Source: Campylobacteraceae bacterium (GTDB lineage Bacteria > Campylobacterota > Campylobacteria > Campylobacterales > Sulfurospirillaceae). From it: a DNA stretch of 45,101 nt. Where the stretch lies: the NCBI GenBank assembly GCA_027050775.1, contig JALUBH010000047.1, positions 1 to 45,101 of the forward strand, written 5' to 3'. Position numbers and translations under genes: made by a program. The notes below the pieces were generated by a model. It was given only the letters and a program-made list of their open reading frames with translations, searched no databases and was not told the DNA's origin. This document shows positions 17,709 to 28,777 of this stretch, in pieces; within the stretch, counting starts at the first letter, position 1, and each line of letters opens with the position of its first letter.

Positions 17709-19463
17709 ATGATGAGATCATTATGGGCTGGAGTTTCTGGTCTACAAGCACATCAAGTAGCCATGGATGTAGAAGGAAACAATATAGCCAATGTAAATAC
17801 AGCCGGCTTTAAATACAGCAGAGTTAATTTTTCAGACCTTTTAAACCAAACATCAAAGATAGCAACTGCACCTCAAGGTGAACTTGGAGGTAAAAACCCT
17901 ATGCAAGTTGGTCTTGGCTCTCAGGTTAGCTCTATTACAAAGATATTTAAACAAGGTTCAATCCAATCGACAGACAAAAACACTGACCTTGCTATATCAG
18001 GAGATGGCTTTTTTGTTGTTAGCCCAGATGGGGGGAAAACATATAATTTTACAAGAAATGGAGATTTTGTATTTGATGCAAATGGTAATTTTGTCGATAG
18101 CAATGGATATATAGTCCAAGGTTGGGATAGAGATCCGCAAACTGGACAGATAGATACAACTGCACCAATAAAAAACATAACCATTCCTTCTGGTCTTACA
18201 ACTCCGGCAAATCCTACTTCCAAAGTAACTTTAAAAGCAAATCTTAACTCAGGTCCATCAATAAAGAACAAATCATTGGTTTATTCTTTGGATAGCAATG
18301 GAGACAATAGTAGTAATGAAGTTGCAGCTGGAGCAGTAGATAAATTGGATTTTAGTTCTCTTTTTAATGAAACAGGTGAATCATTATCTATGAAAGATGG
18401 AGATAATTTTCAAATTAGTTTTGATGGGGGATCAAATTATAGTACTTTGACTTACAGCACAAACGGAGATGGTTCTTCGAGTGATGGCAATTTTCAAACA
18501 ACAAATGGTCTTAGAGAAGAATTACAAAACTTAGCACAAAACCAAAATAATAATGCTACCGTTACTGTTAATGATCAAGGAAAATTTGAAGTAATAAATG
18601 GTGATCAAAATGGAAATAATTTAACAATAAAAACCAAAGAAGGTTCTCAAAATAATCAAAACCTTTTAGATATGATGACGCCGCTTGAAGGAACTATACC
18701 GGCTGATGGAAGTTCTAAAATATCTCAATCTTTTTATAGTGCGACACATGCATCTAGTATAGATATCTTTGACTCACTCGGCACAAAACATACCCTAAGA
18801 ACTGCTTTTAGAAAATTAAGTCAAGATGCTAACGGTTCTACTTGGCAAACAGTTTTAAATGTCCCAGATCCTGGAGAGATAAGTACGGCTTCTCCTAAAA
18901 ATTATTTAGTAGGAACAATAAAATTTAATTCTGATGGATCATTGGCAACTTATACTCCATCAAGTGTAAGTTTTACAGGAAACAATGGCTCAAAACCAAA
19001 ACAAACAGTCAATTTAGATCTTGGAACTGCAAATCAATTTGATGGAATGACTAGTTTTGATGCAACTTCCAATACTTCAGGAATCTCTCAGGATGGATAT
19101 CCAGGTGGTGATTTGGATGGCATAAGAGTAGATGAAACAGGAACTTTGATAGGAAGTTTTACAAATGGTAGAAGTTTTGGTTTAGCTCAAGTTTCTATGG
19201 CAAGTTTTGCAAATAATGTCGGTCTTGAAAGCAATGGTGGCGGAACATATATACAAACTTCAAACTCAGGAGATCCAATTATCGGTCAAGCAGCTACCGG
19301 TAAAAGAGGATCAATCCAAGCAAGCTCTTTAGAGATGAGTAATGTTGATTTAAGCAGAAGTTTAACTCAGCTTATAGTGATTCAAAGAGGCTTTCAGGCA
19401 AATTCAAAAACAATCACTACTTCTGATCAGATGTTAAACACTCTACTTCAATTAAAACAATAA
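17709..19463 (+). CDS. flgE: flagellar hook protein FlgE
   Basis: A 584-residue hook subunit. The N-terminus MMRSLWAGVSGLQAHQVAMDVEGNNIANVNTAGFKYSR and the C-terminus LEMSNVDLSRSLTQLIVIQRGFQANSKTITTSDQMLNTLLQLKQ are nearly those of the main hook proteins of Helicobacter and Campylobacter. The central, surface-exposed part is Asn/Ser/Gly-rich and shorter than in those pathogens. It has its own sigma-54 promoter and an AAAGGA site. The second ATG (17712) is an equally possible start. Confidence 0.93.
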   Translation: MMRSLWAGVSGLQAHQVAMDVEGNNIANVNTAGFKYSRVNFSDLLNQTSKIATAPQGELGGKNPMQVGLGSQVSSITKIFKQGSIQSTDKNTDLAISGDGFFVVSPDGGKTYNFTRNGDFVFDANGNFVDSNGYIVQGWDRDPQTGQIDTTAPIKNITIPSGLTTPANPTSKVTLKANLNSGPSIKNKSLVYSLDSNGDNSSNEVAAGAVDKLDFSSLFNETGESLSMKDGDNFQISFDGGSNYSTLTYSTNGDGSSSDGNFQTTNGLREELQNLAQNQNNNATVTVNDQGKFEVINGDQNGNNLTIKTKEGSQNNQNLLDMMTPLEGTIPADGSSKISQSFYSATHASSIDIFDSLGTKHTLRTAFRKLSQDANGSTWQTVLNVPDPGEISTASPKNYLVGTIKFNSDGSLATYTPSSVSFTGNNGSKPKQTVNLDLGTANQFDGMTSFDATSNTSGISQDGYPGGDLDGIRVDETGTLIGSFTNGRSFGLAQVSMASFANNVGLESNGGGTYIQTSNSGDPIIGQAATGKRGSIQASSLEMSNVDLSRSLTQLIVIQRGFQANSKTITTSDQMLNTLLQLKQ

Positions 19464-19469
19464 TTTTGA

Positions 19470-19504
19470 TATAATGTGCCTCATTAAAAAATGGGGCACA
19501 TTAT
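19470..19504 (+). promoter_or_regulatory. thyX promoter inside a 14-bp inverted repeat
   Basis: TATAAT (19470-19475) is the likely -10. It overlaps an inverted repeat with 14-base arms (19471-19484 and 19491-19504; one G-T pair) and a 6-base loop. The right arm runs into the thyX start codon. It could be an operator, a terminator of flgE, or both. Confidence 0.55.
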
Positions 19505-20114
19505 GAAAATCACTCTCTTACAACACACATCTCTAGAAGTCTGTGCAAGTGCCATACGAACTTGTTGGCAAAGTTTTGACAAAAGTGACAATGGTGGCGA
19601 AAAAGACAGAGAATTAATAGACAGAGTCGGCAATAAATTTAAACATGCTTCTACGCTTGAGCATCTCGTATATACATTTTACATCCAAGGTATCAGCAGA
19701 GCACTACTTCAAGAACTAGCAAGACACAGAATAGCATCACTTTCAGTAAAAAGTACAAGATACACACTAAAAGAGCTCAAAAATGAGGAGAGCTTTACAT
19801 GTAGAGACTTTGAGAAAGCGAGTAAATATCTTGTTATTACACATAATGAAAAAGTGGATGAAATGAGCATAAAAGCACTTGAAAATCTAAGAATTATACT
19901 AAAAGAGGGCATAAGTAACGATGTTGCAAAATATTGTCTTCCCGAGAGTTATAAGACTGAGCTTACATGGACTATAAATGCTAGGAGTTTACAAAACTTT
20001 TTAACACTAAGAAGTGGCAAATCTGCCCTTTGGGAGATTCGTAATTTAGCCCATAAACTATATGATTCTCTACCAAATGAGCATAGATATCTTTTTACAT
20101 GTGAGAAACTTTGA
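19503..20114 (+). CDS. thyX: FAD-dependent thymidylate synthase ThyX
   Basis: A 203-residue flavin-dependent thymidylate synthase that makes dTMP from dUMP with methylene-tetrahydrofolate and NADPH. The ThyX signature RHR-X7-S is present in [15 protein letters not shown], and the segments [17 protein letters not shown] and [13 protein letters not shown] fit the family. I prefer the ATG at 19503 (MKITLLQ) over the one at 19491, since homologues begin there and the earlier ATG lies in the arm of the inverted repeat with no ribosome site. The 3' end overlaps ruvC by 20 bases. Confidence 0.93.
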   Translation: MKITLLQHTSLEVCASAIRTCWQSFDKSDNGGEKDRELIDRVGNKFKHASTLEHLVYTFYIQGISRALLQELARHRIASLSVKSTRYTLKELKNEESFTCRDFEKASKYLVITHNEKVDEMSIKALENLRIILKEGISNDVAKYCLPESYKTELTWTINARSLQNFLTLRSGKSALWEIRNLAHKLYDSLPNEHRYLFTCEKL

Positions 20115-20574
20115 TAGTGTTTGCATAAGTCAATGCTATAGCTATAGCATCCGTTATATCAAGGGGTTTAATCTCTTGTTTTATACCTAAAATTCTCTTT
20201 ACCATAAAAGCTACTTGTTCCTTTTTTGCTTTACCATTTCCCGTCACCGCTTTTTTAACTTGTAGTGGTGTAAACTCATGAAAATTTCCTACAACTTGAA
20301 GTATCTTCAGACTCAATGCACCCCTAAACTGCGCTAGTTTAAGCACTGTTTTTGGGTTGTAAGCATAAAATATATCTTCTATAACAACTTCATCTATCTT
20401 ATGATTTTTAAAGATGATATCTAAACCCTCTACCAGCTCTACTATTTGGTGTTGTAAGATTTTTTCTTTGATTTTTATGAGCCCCGCTTCAACTAATCTA
20501 ATTCCATTTTTTTCCTTGTTAATTATCGCATATCCACAATTTTTTGTACCTGGATCTATACCTAAAATAGTCAT
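20095..20574 (-). CDS. ruvC: Holliday junction resolvase RuvC
   Basis: A 159-residue endonuclease. Acidic catalytic residues are seen in LGIDPGT, VVIEDIF and [11 protein letters not shown] choose the ATG at 20574 because the family starts with TILGIDPGT and AGGGTG lies just upstream; the longer frame to 20604 adds ten residues that include a DnaA-box region. Adjacent to the origin and divergent from dnaA, as is usual in Campylobacterota. Confidence 0.93.
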   Translation of the reverse strand: MTILGIDPGTKNCGYAIINKEKNGIRLVEAGLIKIKEKILQHQIVELVEGLDIIFKNHKIDEVVIEDIFYAYNPKTVLKLAQFRGALSLKILQVVGNFHEFTPLQVKKAVTGNGKAKKEQVAFMVKRILGIKQEIKPLDITDAIAIALTYANTIKVSHM

Positions 20575-20579
20575 TTTAC

Positions 20580-20711
20580 ACCCTTTATTCACATACTTAT
20601 TCATATAGTGAAAAACTTTTTCACTATATGCTTTTTTATCTCATTTTGTATTTTAACATATAACTAATAATATTTTAGGTAAAATAAACAGATTATACTT
20701 AAGGAGTTTGT
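20580..20711. other. upstream half of a bipartite replication origin (oriC1-like)
   Basis: Between ruvC and dnaA. DnaA-box-like sites: TTATTCACA (20585-20593), TTATTCATA (20597-20605), and two facing TTTTTCAC boxes within a perfect palindrome with 14-base arms around C20616 (20602-20630). An almost pure A/T tract follows (20631-20700), a candidate unwinding element. The TTCAC core is the form reported for DnaA boxes of this phylum. Confidence 0.75.
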
Positions 20712-22034
20712 TTGTTAGCGGATAGTATATTAAATCTTTTAAAAAATGAGATATCTGAACAAGATTATGAAAGATATATCAAACAATTAGAATTTGATGA
20801 AAAAAACTCACACTCCGACCAAAAGGTTTTTACCGCTCCTAATATACTCATACAAAATTGGATAAAAACAAAATACAGTAAAAAATTGGCACATCTATTT
20901 GAAGTAAAAACAGGTATAAAACCAGATATAAAAATCACACTAAAAAATAGATCCGAAATACATACAAAAAAACCAAAAAATATAGACATATATGAAGCAA
21001 ATAAACCAACGATAAATACCATATTAAATCCATCATATACTTTTGAAAGTTTTGTAGTAGGAAGCTCAAACCAATTTGCATACTCTATAGCAAAGTCTGT
21101 TGCAAAAAAACCGGGTATTATTTATAATCCTGTATTTATCTATGGTCCAACAGGTCTTGGAAAAACCCACTTAATTCATGCTATAGGAAACTATTCACAA
21201 ACACTGGGTAAAACAGTGATATATGCTACGATAGAGCAATTTATGAATGATTTTACATATAATCTAAAAAATCAGACTATGGACAGATTTCGAGAGAAAT
21301 ACAGAAATTGTGATATTTTACTCATAGATGATACTCAATTTTTATCAAATAAAATTCAAACGCAAGAAGAATTTTTTCACACTTTCAATGAACTGCATGC
21401 TGCAGGAAAACAGATAGTTTTAACAAGTGATAAACCACCAAAGATGATAAATGGCTTAGAAGAGAGACTAAAAAGCAGATTTGAGTGGGGAACTACAGCA
21501 GATATAGGCATACCTGAACTCGAGACAAAGATAGCCATCATAAAGAAAAAGTGTGAATTAGACGGTATAGATTTAAATAACGAGATAGCAAATTATATAG
21601 CTGCAAATATGGGTGATAATATAAGAGAGATAGAGGGTGCAATCATAAATCTAAATGCCTATGCAACTCTTATGCGTCAAGAGATAACCATGGAATTTGC
21701 TAAAAATGTTATGAAAGCTCAAATAAAAGAGAAAAAAAATCATATAACTTTAGAAGACATCATAAAGGTAATTTCAAGAGAATTAAACATAAAACCAAGT
21801 GAAATTAAGTCTAAAAAGAGAAATAAAAATATAGTAGAAGCAAGAAGAATAGGAATCTATCTAGCAAGAACCCTGACACCAAATTCTATGTCATCCCTTG
21901 CATCATTTTTTGGTATGAAGGATTATACTGCAGTTTCACATAATATGAAAAAAATAAATGAGCTGATAGAAACAAATGAGACATTTAAACTTAAAATAGA
22001 AGAGCTAAAAAATAAAATTTTGGTAAGGGAGTAG
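20712..22034 (+). CDS. dnaA: chromosomal replication initiator DnaA
   Basis: A 440-residue initiator. Domain I occupies the first 85 residues; the AAA+ domain has Walker A GPTGLGKT (145-152) and Walker B ILLIDD; the C-terminal DNA-binding domain carries the helix-turn-helix and the DYTAVSHNMKKI signature that reads the DnaA box. The start codon is TTG, five bases after AAGGAG. It lies between the two clusters of DnaA boxes, and may be autoregulated through the upstream one. Confidence 0.97.
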   Translation: MLADSILNLLKNEISEQDYERYIKQLEFDEKNSHSDQKVFTAPNILIQNWIKTKYSKKLAHLFEVKTGIKPDIKITLKNRSEIHTKKPKNIDIYEANKPTINTILNPSYTFESFVVGSSNQFAYSIAKSVAKKPGIIYNPVFIYGPTGLGKTHLIHAIGNYSQTLGKTVIYATIEQFMNDFTYNLKNQTMDRFREKYRNCDILLIDDTQFLSNKIQTQEEFFHTFNELHAAGKQIVLTSDKPPKMINGLEERLKSRFEWGTTADIGIPELETKIAIIKKKCELDGIDLNNEIANYIAANMGDNIREIEGAIINLNAYATLMRQEITMEFAKNVMKAQIKEKKNHITLEDIIKVISRELNIKPSEIKSKKRNKNIVEARRIGIYLARTLTPNSMSSLASFFGMKDYTAVSHNMKKINELIETNETFKLKIEELKNKILVRE

Positions 22035-22049
22035 AAAGTTATATAAAAA

Positions 22050-22131
22050 TATGTGAACATATGTGAAAAATTTATATTTTTTATTCATATAAATTTCGCC
22101 TATTTTTAGGGTTTTAAAGGTGTTTTTCACT
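22050..22131. other. downstream half of a bipartite replication origin (oriC2-like)
   Basis: Between dnaA and dnaN. Boxes: GTTCACATA and TTTCACATA on the minus strand (22058-22050 and 22068-22060), exactly ten bases apart; TTATTCATA (22081-22089); TTTTTCACT (22123-22131). An A/T-rich inverted repeat (22068-22077 with 22087-22096) lies in the middle. Box clusters on both sides of dnaA match the bipartite origin known in Helicobacter pylori. Confidence 0.75.
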
Positions 22132-22144
22132 TTTTCAAGCTATG

Positions 22145-22159
22145 CTACTACTACTACTA
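22145..22159. repeat. (CTA)5 trinucleotide repeat in the dnaN leader
   Basis: Five tandem CTA units lie 29 bases before the dnaN start codon, outside the coding region if dnaN starts at 22189. Confidence 0.8.
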
Positions 22160-22188
22160 TTTTATTTTTAAATATAAAAGGAGATTTG

Positions 22189-23256
22189 ATGAAAGTTTCG
22201 ATAAATAAAGGCGTATTGGAGACGATACTCATAAACACACAACCCTATTTAGAAAAAAAAGATTTGAGTCAAATTACATCTCATCTTTTAATCACAACAA
22301 ATGATGATGAGCTAATCATAAAAGCAACAGACTTTGAAATAGGATTAAGCTATAACAGTAAAAATATAAAAATCCAAGATCACGGTACTGCCACGGCAAA
22401 CGGTAAAAAATTACTTGATATTATTAAAATATTAAAAGATGATGAAGTGATACTTGAAACTATAAACGATAACCTTTACATAAAACAAAATAGTTCAAAA
22501 TTTAAACTTCCTATGTTTAATCCAAATGAATTTCCATCATTTCCACAAATAGAAAATAGACCAAAATTTAATATAAACAGTTCGCTATTTGTAAGATCTA
22601 TCAAAAAAATAGCACCTTCTATAGATAATAACAACCCAAAATTTGAGTTAAATGGTGCATTGATAGATATAAAAGATGACATAATAAATCTTGTATCTAC
22701 GGACACAAGAAGATTAGCCATAGTAAAACTTGAAAATAACACAGGAGATCATTTTTCTATGATCATACCTAAAAAAGCTATCAGTGAAATTCAAAAACTT
22801 TTCTTCGATGAATTAGAGATATTTTATGATGAAAATACACTAATAGCAAAATCATCTAATTTTCAATTTTTTACAAAACTGATAAATGGAAAATTTCCCG
22901 ATTATGAAAGAATCATACCTAAAGAAAAAAGTTTTAGACTTCTTTTAAACAGGGCAAAGATAGTAGAAGCTGTAAAACAGATATCTATAATATCAAATGA
23001 GATGAAAATCACTTTTAAAAGTGATAAAATAATATTTGAAAGTCTAAATGATGAAAATATAGAAGCAAAAACAGAAATTCAATATAATACTGGTTTAGAT
23101 ACTCAGATATATCTTGCAACAAACAGCAGATATCTTCTAGATTTTCTCTCAAATATAGAAAATGTTGATTTTACTCTTGGATTTAATGATAGTTCACTAC
23201 CATTTACACTAGAAGATGAAAATTTTATAACGATAGTTATGCCGATAATGATATAA
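22189..23256 (+). CDS. dnaN: DNA polymerase III sliding clamp (beta subunit)
   Basis: A 355-residue beta clamp with three repeated domains; it ends in FITIVMPIMI, in keeping with the clamp C-terminal strand. It encircles DNA and gives processivity to the replicase. The start MKVSINK at 22189 has AAAGGAG upstream; the frame is open to 22120 but those 23 residues overlap DnaA boxes and are not clamp-like. gyrB follows after 10 bases. Confidence 0.95.
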   Translation: MKVSINKGVLETILINTQPYLEKKDLSQITSHLLITTNDDELIIKATDFEIGLSYNSKNIKIQDHGTATANGKKLLDIIKILKDDEVILETINDNLYIKQNSSKFKLPMFNPNEFPSFPQIENRPKFNINSSLFVRSIKKIAPSIDNNNPKFELNGALIDIKDDIINLVSTDTRRLAIVKLENNTGDHFSMIIPKKAISEIQKLFFDELEIFYDENTLIAKSSNFQFFTKLINGKFPDYERIIPKEKSFRLLLNRAKIVEAVKQISIISNEMKITFKSDKIIFESLNDENIEAKTEIQYNTGLDTQIYLATNSRYLLDFLSNIENVDFTLGFNDSSLPFTLEDENFITIVMPIMI

Positions 23257-23266
23257 GGAAGATTAA

Positions 23267-25575
<2,309 letters not shown>

Positions 25576-25576
<1 letters not shown>

Positions 25577-26997
25577 TGCTTTACTCTGAATCAAAAGAGA
25601 GAGGAAACAGATTTTTAATAGCATTAAAAATTGCTTTTCCTTTTCTCATTTTGATTGCTTATATGATTTATACTTTTAACACAAATAAAAACAGTATATC
25701 TATCATATTAGTAACGATTCTCATACCAATTTATACATATTACATTTTTTATATGATATATAATGGCTTTAAATCGACACTTATAGATAAAATTACAAGA
25801 ACATTTAACAGAAAAGAGATACTAGAGCTGATACAAAAAGAGATACAAAAAGATGAAAATACGCTTATAGTACTTTTAAATATAGAAAATATATACGATA
25901 TAGATGAGAGATACGGTGTAAATAATGCTGATAACCTTCTCGCTGAATTTGCAAAAAAAATCAATACATTTTTAGAAAATTATAATTTCAAAAATATTCC
26001 AATCGGAAGATACTCCGGTGGGAGTTTTTTGTTGATAATTAAACATAAGAAAAAAGAGTTAAGACATTTGCTAACTATGTTTTCAAAAGAGTTAAAAAAT
26101 ATAGGCATAAATGACATAGAAGTGAAGGTTGATTTTTCTATGATAGAGTCAAATTATGATAGTAAAGTTGAAAATATTATAAAAGTTCTTTTTGATTTTA
26201 TAGACGAAGAGAAAGAAAGTGAGTTTGAAACTCAAAATATAAAACCAAACGAGTTTGAAAAGATTATTTATGATGCTATAAAAGAAGAAAAATTTCTTTT
26301 AAAATACCAACCTAGTCTCAATTTAAGAACTAAAAAAACAGAGATTTTTGAAGTTTTAGTAAAAATTTACTCAAAGAATTATGGATTGATTTCAAAAAAC
26401 CAAGCACAAAAGGCGATAAATTTTGGTGGATTTGAAAAAATATTTGATAAAAAAATATTTGACTATTTTTTAACAGAATTTAAAAATTTAAATATAAAAG
26501 ATAATCCTGATAGATATTTTAGTATAAATGTATCGGCTGTTTCTTTAAGAGACAATGACTTTAGAATATACCTAAGAGAGATTTTTTATCACAATAATAT
26601 AAAAATAGAAAATATCATTTTAGAGATAAATGAAAAAAAAGCCTATAAAGATTTGAAAAGATTTAGTGAAATTTTAACTCAATACAAGAAAGCAGGCTTC
26701 AAGATAGCACTTGACAATTTTGGCGGCGATAACTGCTCGATAGAGTATCTAAAAAATCTGCCTATTGATTTTGCTAAATTTGACATACAATATACAAAAT
26801 ATTTTCAAAATGAAAAGTATAAAAAAACACTAAAAAATCTATTAGAACTATGCAAAGATTTAGGTGTAAAAACTATGATAAAATTTATAGACAAACAAAA
26901 ACTTTATGAGGAAATTATGGAGTTTAATCCAACATATATACAAGGTTTTTATATAGCAAAACCAAAGAGTATAAAACAGTTAGAGGAGAATATATGA
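25576..26997 (+). CDS. membrane protein with degenerate GGDEF and EAL domains
   Basis: A 473-residue protein with two transmembrane helices (about 14-34 and 41-62), a GGDEF-like domain (about 70-215) whose signature is SGGSF (147-151), and an EAL-like domain (about 225-470). In the EAL domain E259 (EVL), N318, E350, D380, K401 and QGFY (456-459) remain, but the DD pair reads D380-N381 and the AEGVE loop is replaced by MIKFI. Both enzyme activities are probably lost, so a c-di-GMP-binding or protein-binding role is more likely. It overlaps gyrB by one base and queF by four. Confidence 0.8.
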
Positions 26998-27383
26998 GAT
27001 ATGGCGAAAAAGAGATAAAAGAGTTTGATATAAACAAGGATTTGGAGCTCTGGCCAAATAAGCATCAAAAAAATTATATAATAAAGATAGAGTTACCAGA
27101 GTTTATGTGTCTTTGTCCTAGGAGTGGATATCCTGATTTTGCAACTATATACATAGAATATATTCCAAATGAGTTGGTAGTGGAATTAAAAGCTATAAAA
27201 CTCTATATAAACAGTTTTATGTATAGAAATATCTCCCATGAAGATAGTGCAAATGAGATATATGACACTCTTTTTACAAAGTTAAAACCAAAATGGCTTA
27301 GAGTTTTTGCTGATTTTAACCCAAGAGGAAATGTTCACACAACTATAGAGTTAGACTCAAAAAAGATGGAATTAAAATGCTAA
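26994..27383 (+). CDS. queF: NADPH-dependent 7-cyano-7-deazaguanine reductase QueF
   Basis: A 129-residue short-form (YkvM-type) QueF. The catalytic cysteine and aspartate are in FMCLCPRSGYPDFA, the QueF signature is ELKAIKLYINSF, and the NADPH-side motif HEDSANEI follows. It reduces preQ0 to preQ1 for queuosine in tRNA. It overlaps both neighbours by four and seven bases. Confidence 0.93.
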   Translation: MRYGEKEIKEFDINKDLELWPNKHQKNYIIKIELPEFMCLCPRSGYPDFATIYIEYIPNELVVELKAIKLYINSFMYRNISHEDSANEIYDTLFTKLKPKWLRVFADFNPRGNVHTTIELDSKKMELKC

Positions 27384-28582
27384 ATCCTCAACTTATAGAG
27401 CATATTTTTGCAGCAGCTTCAATTCAAAGATGGAATGACTATCCAAGAATGGTTGAGTTAGTAGAACTTGATAAACAGGCTCATAAGTTTATCATAGCTT
27501 ATTTTATGGCAAATATGGAAGAGGATGTAAACAGAGTTCATCTTATAGAAGCGGGTATATTTGAATTTTTAAGACGAGTTGTAGTGACGGATATAAGACC
27601 GGATGTCTTTAGAAAAGCTCTTCAAAAAAAAGAGAAAGAGATAAACGAGTGGGTTCTCTCAAAGCTTATAGACTCTATAAAAGATATACAAAACGGAGAA
27701 TTCTTACAGAGGTTTAAAAACTATCTTGATGATCCTCAAATGTATAAAAAAGAGAGATTTATATTAAAAGCTGCATCATATATATCTACAAAATGGGAAT
27801 TTTCCATAGTCTATCAAACAAGCCAATTTTTAAGCGGTATAGATAGAGTAAAAGAGGCAGTTGATGAAGAGATCGAGGACTATTATGAGCTTGTAAGCGT
27901 AAGAAAAATTGCCTTAAATAAAAAGATTTCAAAGATTATAGATTTAAGCGGGAGACTAAGATTTCAAAAAAGGTGGGCTCAAACCCCTAGAGTTCCCGAG
28001 ACTTCAGTTTTAGGACATATGCTTACAGTCGCGATACTTGGCTATTTTTACTCTCTACATGTAGAGGCCTGTGATAGTAGGATAGAAAATAACTTTTTTT
28101 GTGCACTTTTTCATGATCTCCCTGAAGCTCTCACAAGAGATATAATATCTCCTGTTAAATACTCAGTAAGTGGCTTAGATGATATCATCAGTGAGTATGA
28201 ACTAAAAGTGATGGATGATGAGATTTTTCCATACATTCCAAATAGTTTTTTGAAAGATTTTCAGTATATTTTGGGTCTTTATGACGGTAAGAAAAATGAA
28301 TTTTTAGATAAAATTCAAGATGATGACGAGATAAAAATAGTAGATGATATAGAAAATTATAATGAAGATAGATTTTGTGCTATAGATGGCAAAGCACTTA
28401 AAAACTGTGATAGACTCTCAGCTTTTATAGAGGCAACGCTCTCTATATCTCACGGTGTAAAATCGAAAGAGTTAGTACAAGGTAAAGCCCATATATTAGA
28501 ATCTTTAAGAGAAAAATCTCAAGATGGAGCTATAAATTTTTATGATTTGGCAAAAAATATAGAAAAGTTTTTAGAGAGTTAA
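27377..28582 (+). CDS. HD-domain phosphohydrolase-like protein
   Basis: A 401-residue cytoplasmic protein. The second half carries an HD domain: HMLTVAILGY near residue 214 and the metal pair in ALFHDLPEALTRDI near 243-256, then DRLSAFIEA. It resembles the HD_3/YfbR-like group (nucleotidases), so a nucleotide substrate is possible. The N-terminal 180 residues are not recognised. It ends the gyrB-linked run, four bases from the 3' end of the opposing SRP RNA. A copy of CTCTACATGTAGAG lies inside (28053-28066), coding for LHVE. Confidence 0.7.
   Translation: MLNPQLIEHIFAAASIQRWNDYPRMVELVELDKQAHKFIIAYFMANMEEDVNRVHLIEAGIFEFLRRVVVTDIRPDVFRKALQKKEKEINEWVLSKLIDSIKDIQNGEFLQRFKNYLDDPQMYKKERFILKAASYISTKWEFSIVYQTSQFLSGIDRVKEAVDEEIEDYYELVSVRKIALNKKISKIIDLSGRLRFQKRWAQTPRVPETSVLGHMLTVAILGYFYSLHVEACDSRIENNFFCALFHDLPEALTRDIISPVKYSVSGLDDIISEYELKVMDDEIFPYIPNSFLKDFQYILGLYDGKKNEFLDKIQDDDEIKIVDDIENYNEDRFCAIDGKALKNCDRLSAFIEATLSISHGVKSKELVQGKAHILESLREKSQDGAINFYDLAKNIEKFLES
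28053..28066. repeat. CTACATGTAG palindrome, copy 2 (14-bp perfect palindrome)
   Basis: CTCTACATGTAGAG within the HD-domain gene, coding for LHVE. Confidence 0.75.
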
Positions 28583-28585
28583 AAA

Positions 28586-28688
28586 CCCTCCTCCAGATTA
28601 CTGCGGCACACACTTTAAAAGAGTGCTCTGCTGTGTTCCCACCCTGAAGCATTGTTCAAATAGAGTATTGCACAGGTCTAGAGGAGAG
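28586..28688 (-). ncRNA. ffs: signal recognition particle RNA (4.5S, small bacterial type)
   Basis: Read on the minus strand the segment holds the conserved apical hairpin of SRP RNA: TTCAGGGTGGGAAC then ACAGCAGAGCAC, equivalent to the family's CAGGUCxGGAA...AGCAG, preceded by TTGAACAATG. The 5' end TCCTCTAGA (28685-28677) pairs with TCTGGAGGA (28597-28589) to close a rod of about 100 bases. A TATAAT (28702-28697) sits at the right distance. The RNA binds Ffh and targets membrane proteins co-translationally. Confidence 0.82.
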
Positions 28689-28696
28689 CGAACAGA

Positions 28697-28702
28697 ATTA
28701 TA
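28697..28702 (-). promoter_or_regulatory. -10 element for the SRP RNA
   Basis: TATAAT on the minus strand; transcription would begin near 28690, matching the predicted 5' end of the RNA. A perfect palindrome lies immediately upstream. Confidence 0.65.
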
Positions 28703-28704
28703 AC

Positions 28705-28726
28705 AGATTTTACTTAAGTAAAATCT
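28705..28726. promoter_or_regulatory. perfect 22-bp palindrome between divergent promoters
   Basis: AGATTTTACTT joined directly to AAGTAAAATCT, with no spacer. It covers the -35 region of the SRP RNA promoter and lies 20 bases before the TATAAT of the transporter gene. A dimeric regulator could bind here; none is identified. Confidence 0.5.
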
Positions 28727-28746
28727 TAACTTTAAGTTTTATAGAG

Positions 28747-28752
28747 TATAAT
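28747..28752 (+). promoter_or_regulatory. -10 element for the AspT/YidE-type transporter
   Basis: TATAAT followed by a ribosome site AGGTGA and the ATG at 28778. Confidence 0.55.
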
Positions 28753-28777
28753 TCGCGAAAAAATAGGTGATATCAAT

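Noticed and set aside
20602-20630. The 29-base palindrome read as a rho-independent terminator (a T-run follows)
   Set aside because: It lies between the divergent starts of ruvC and dnaA, so there is no transcript to end there; its arms are DnaA-box-like, so an origin element is the better reading.
22120-22188. A 23-residue N-terminal extension of DnaN
   Set aside because: It covers a DnaA box and the CTA repeat, looks nothing like a clamp, and the start at 22189 has AAAGGAG.
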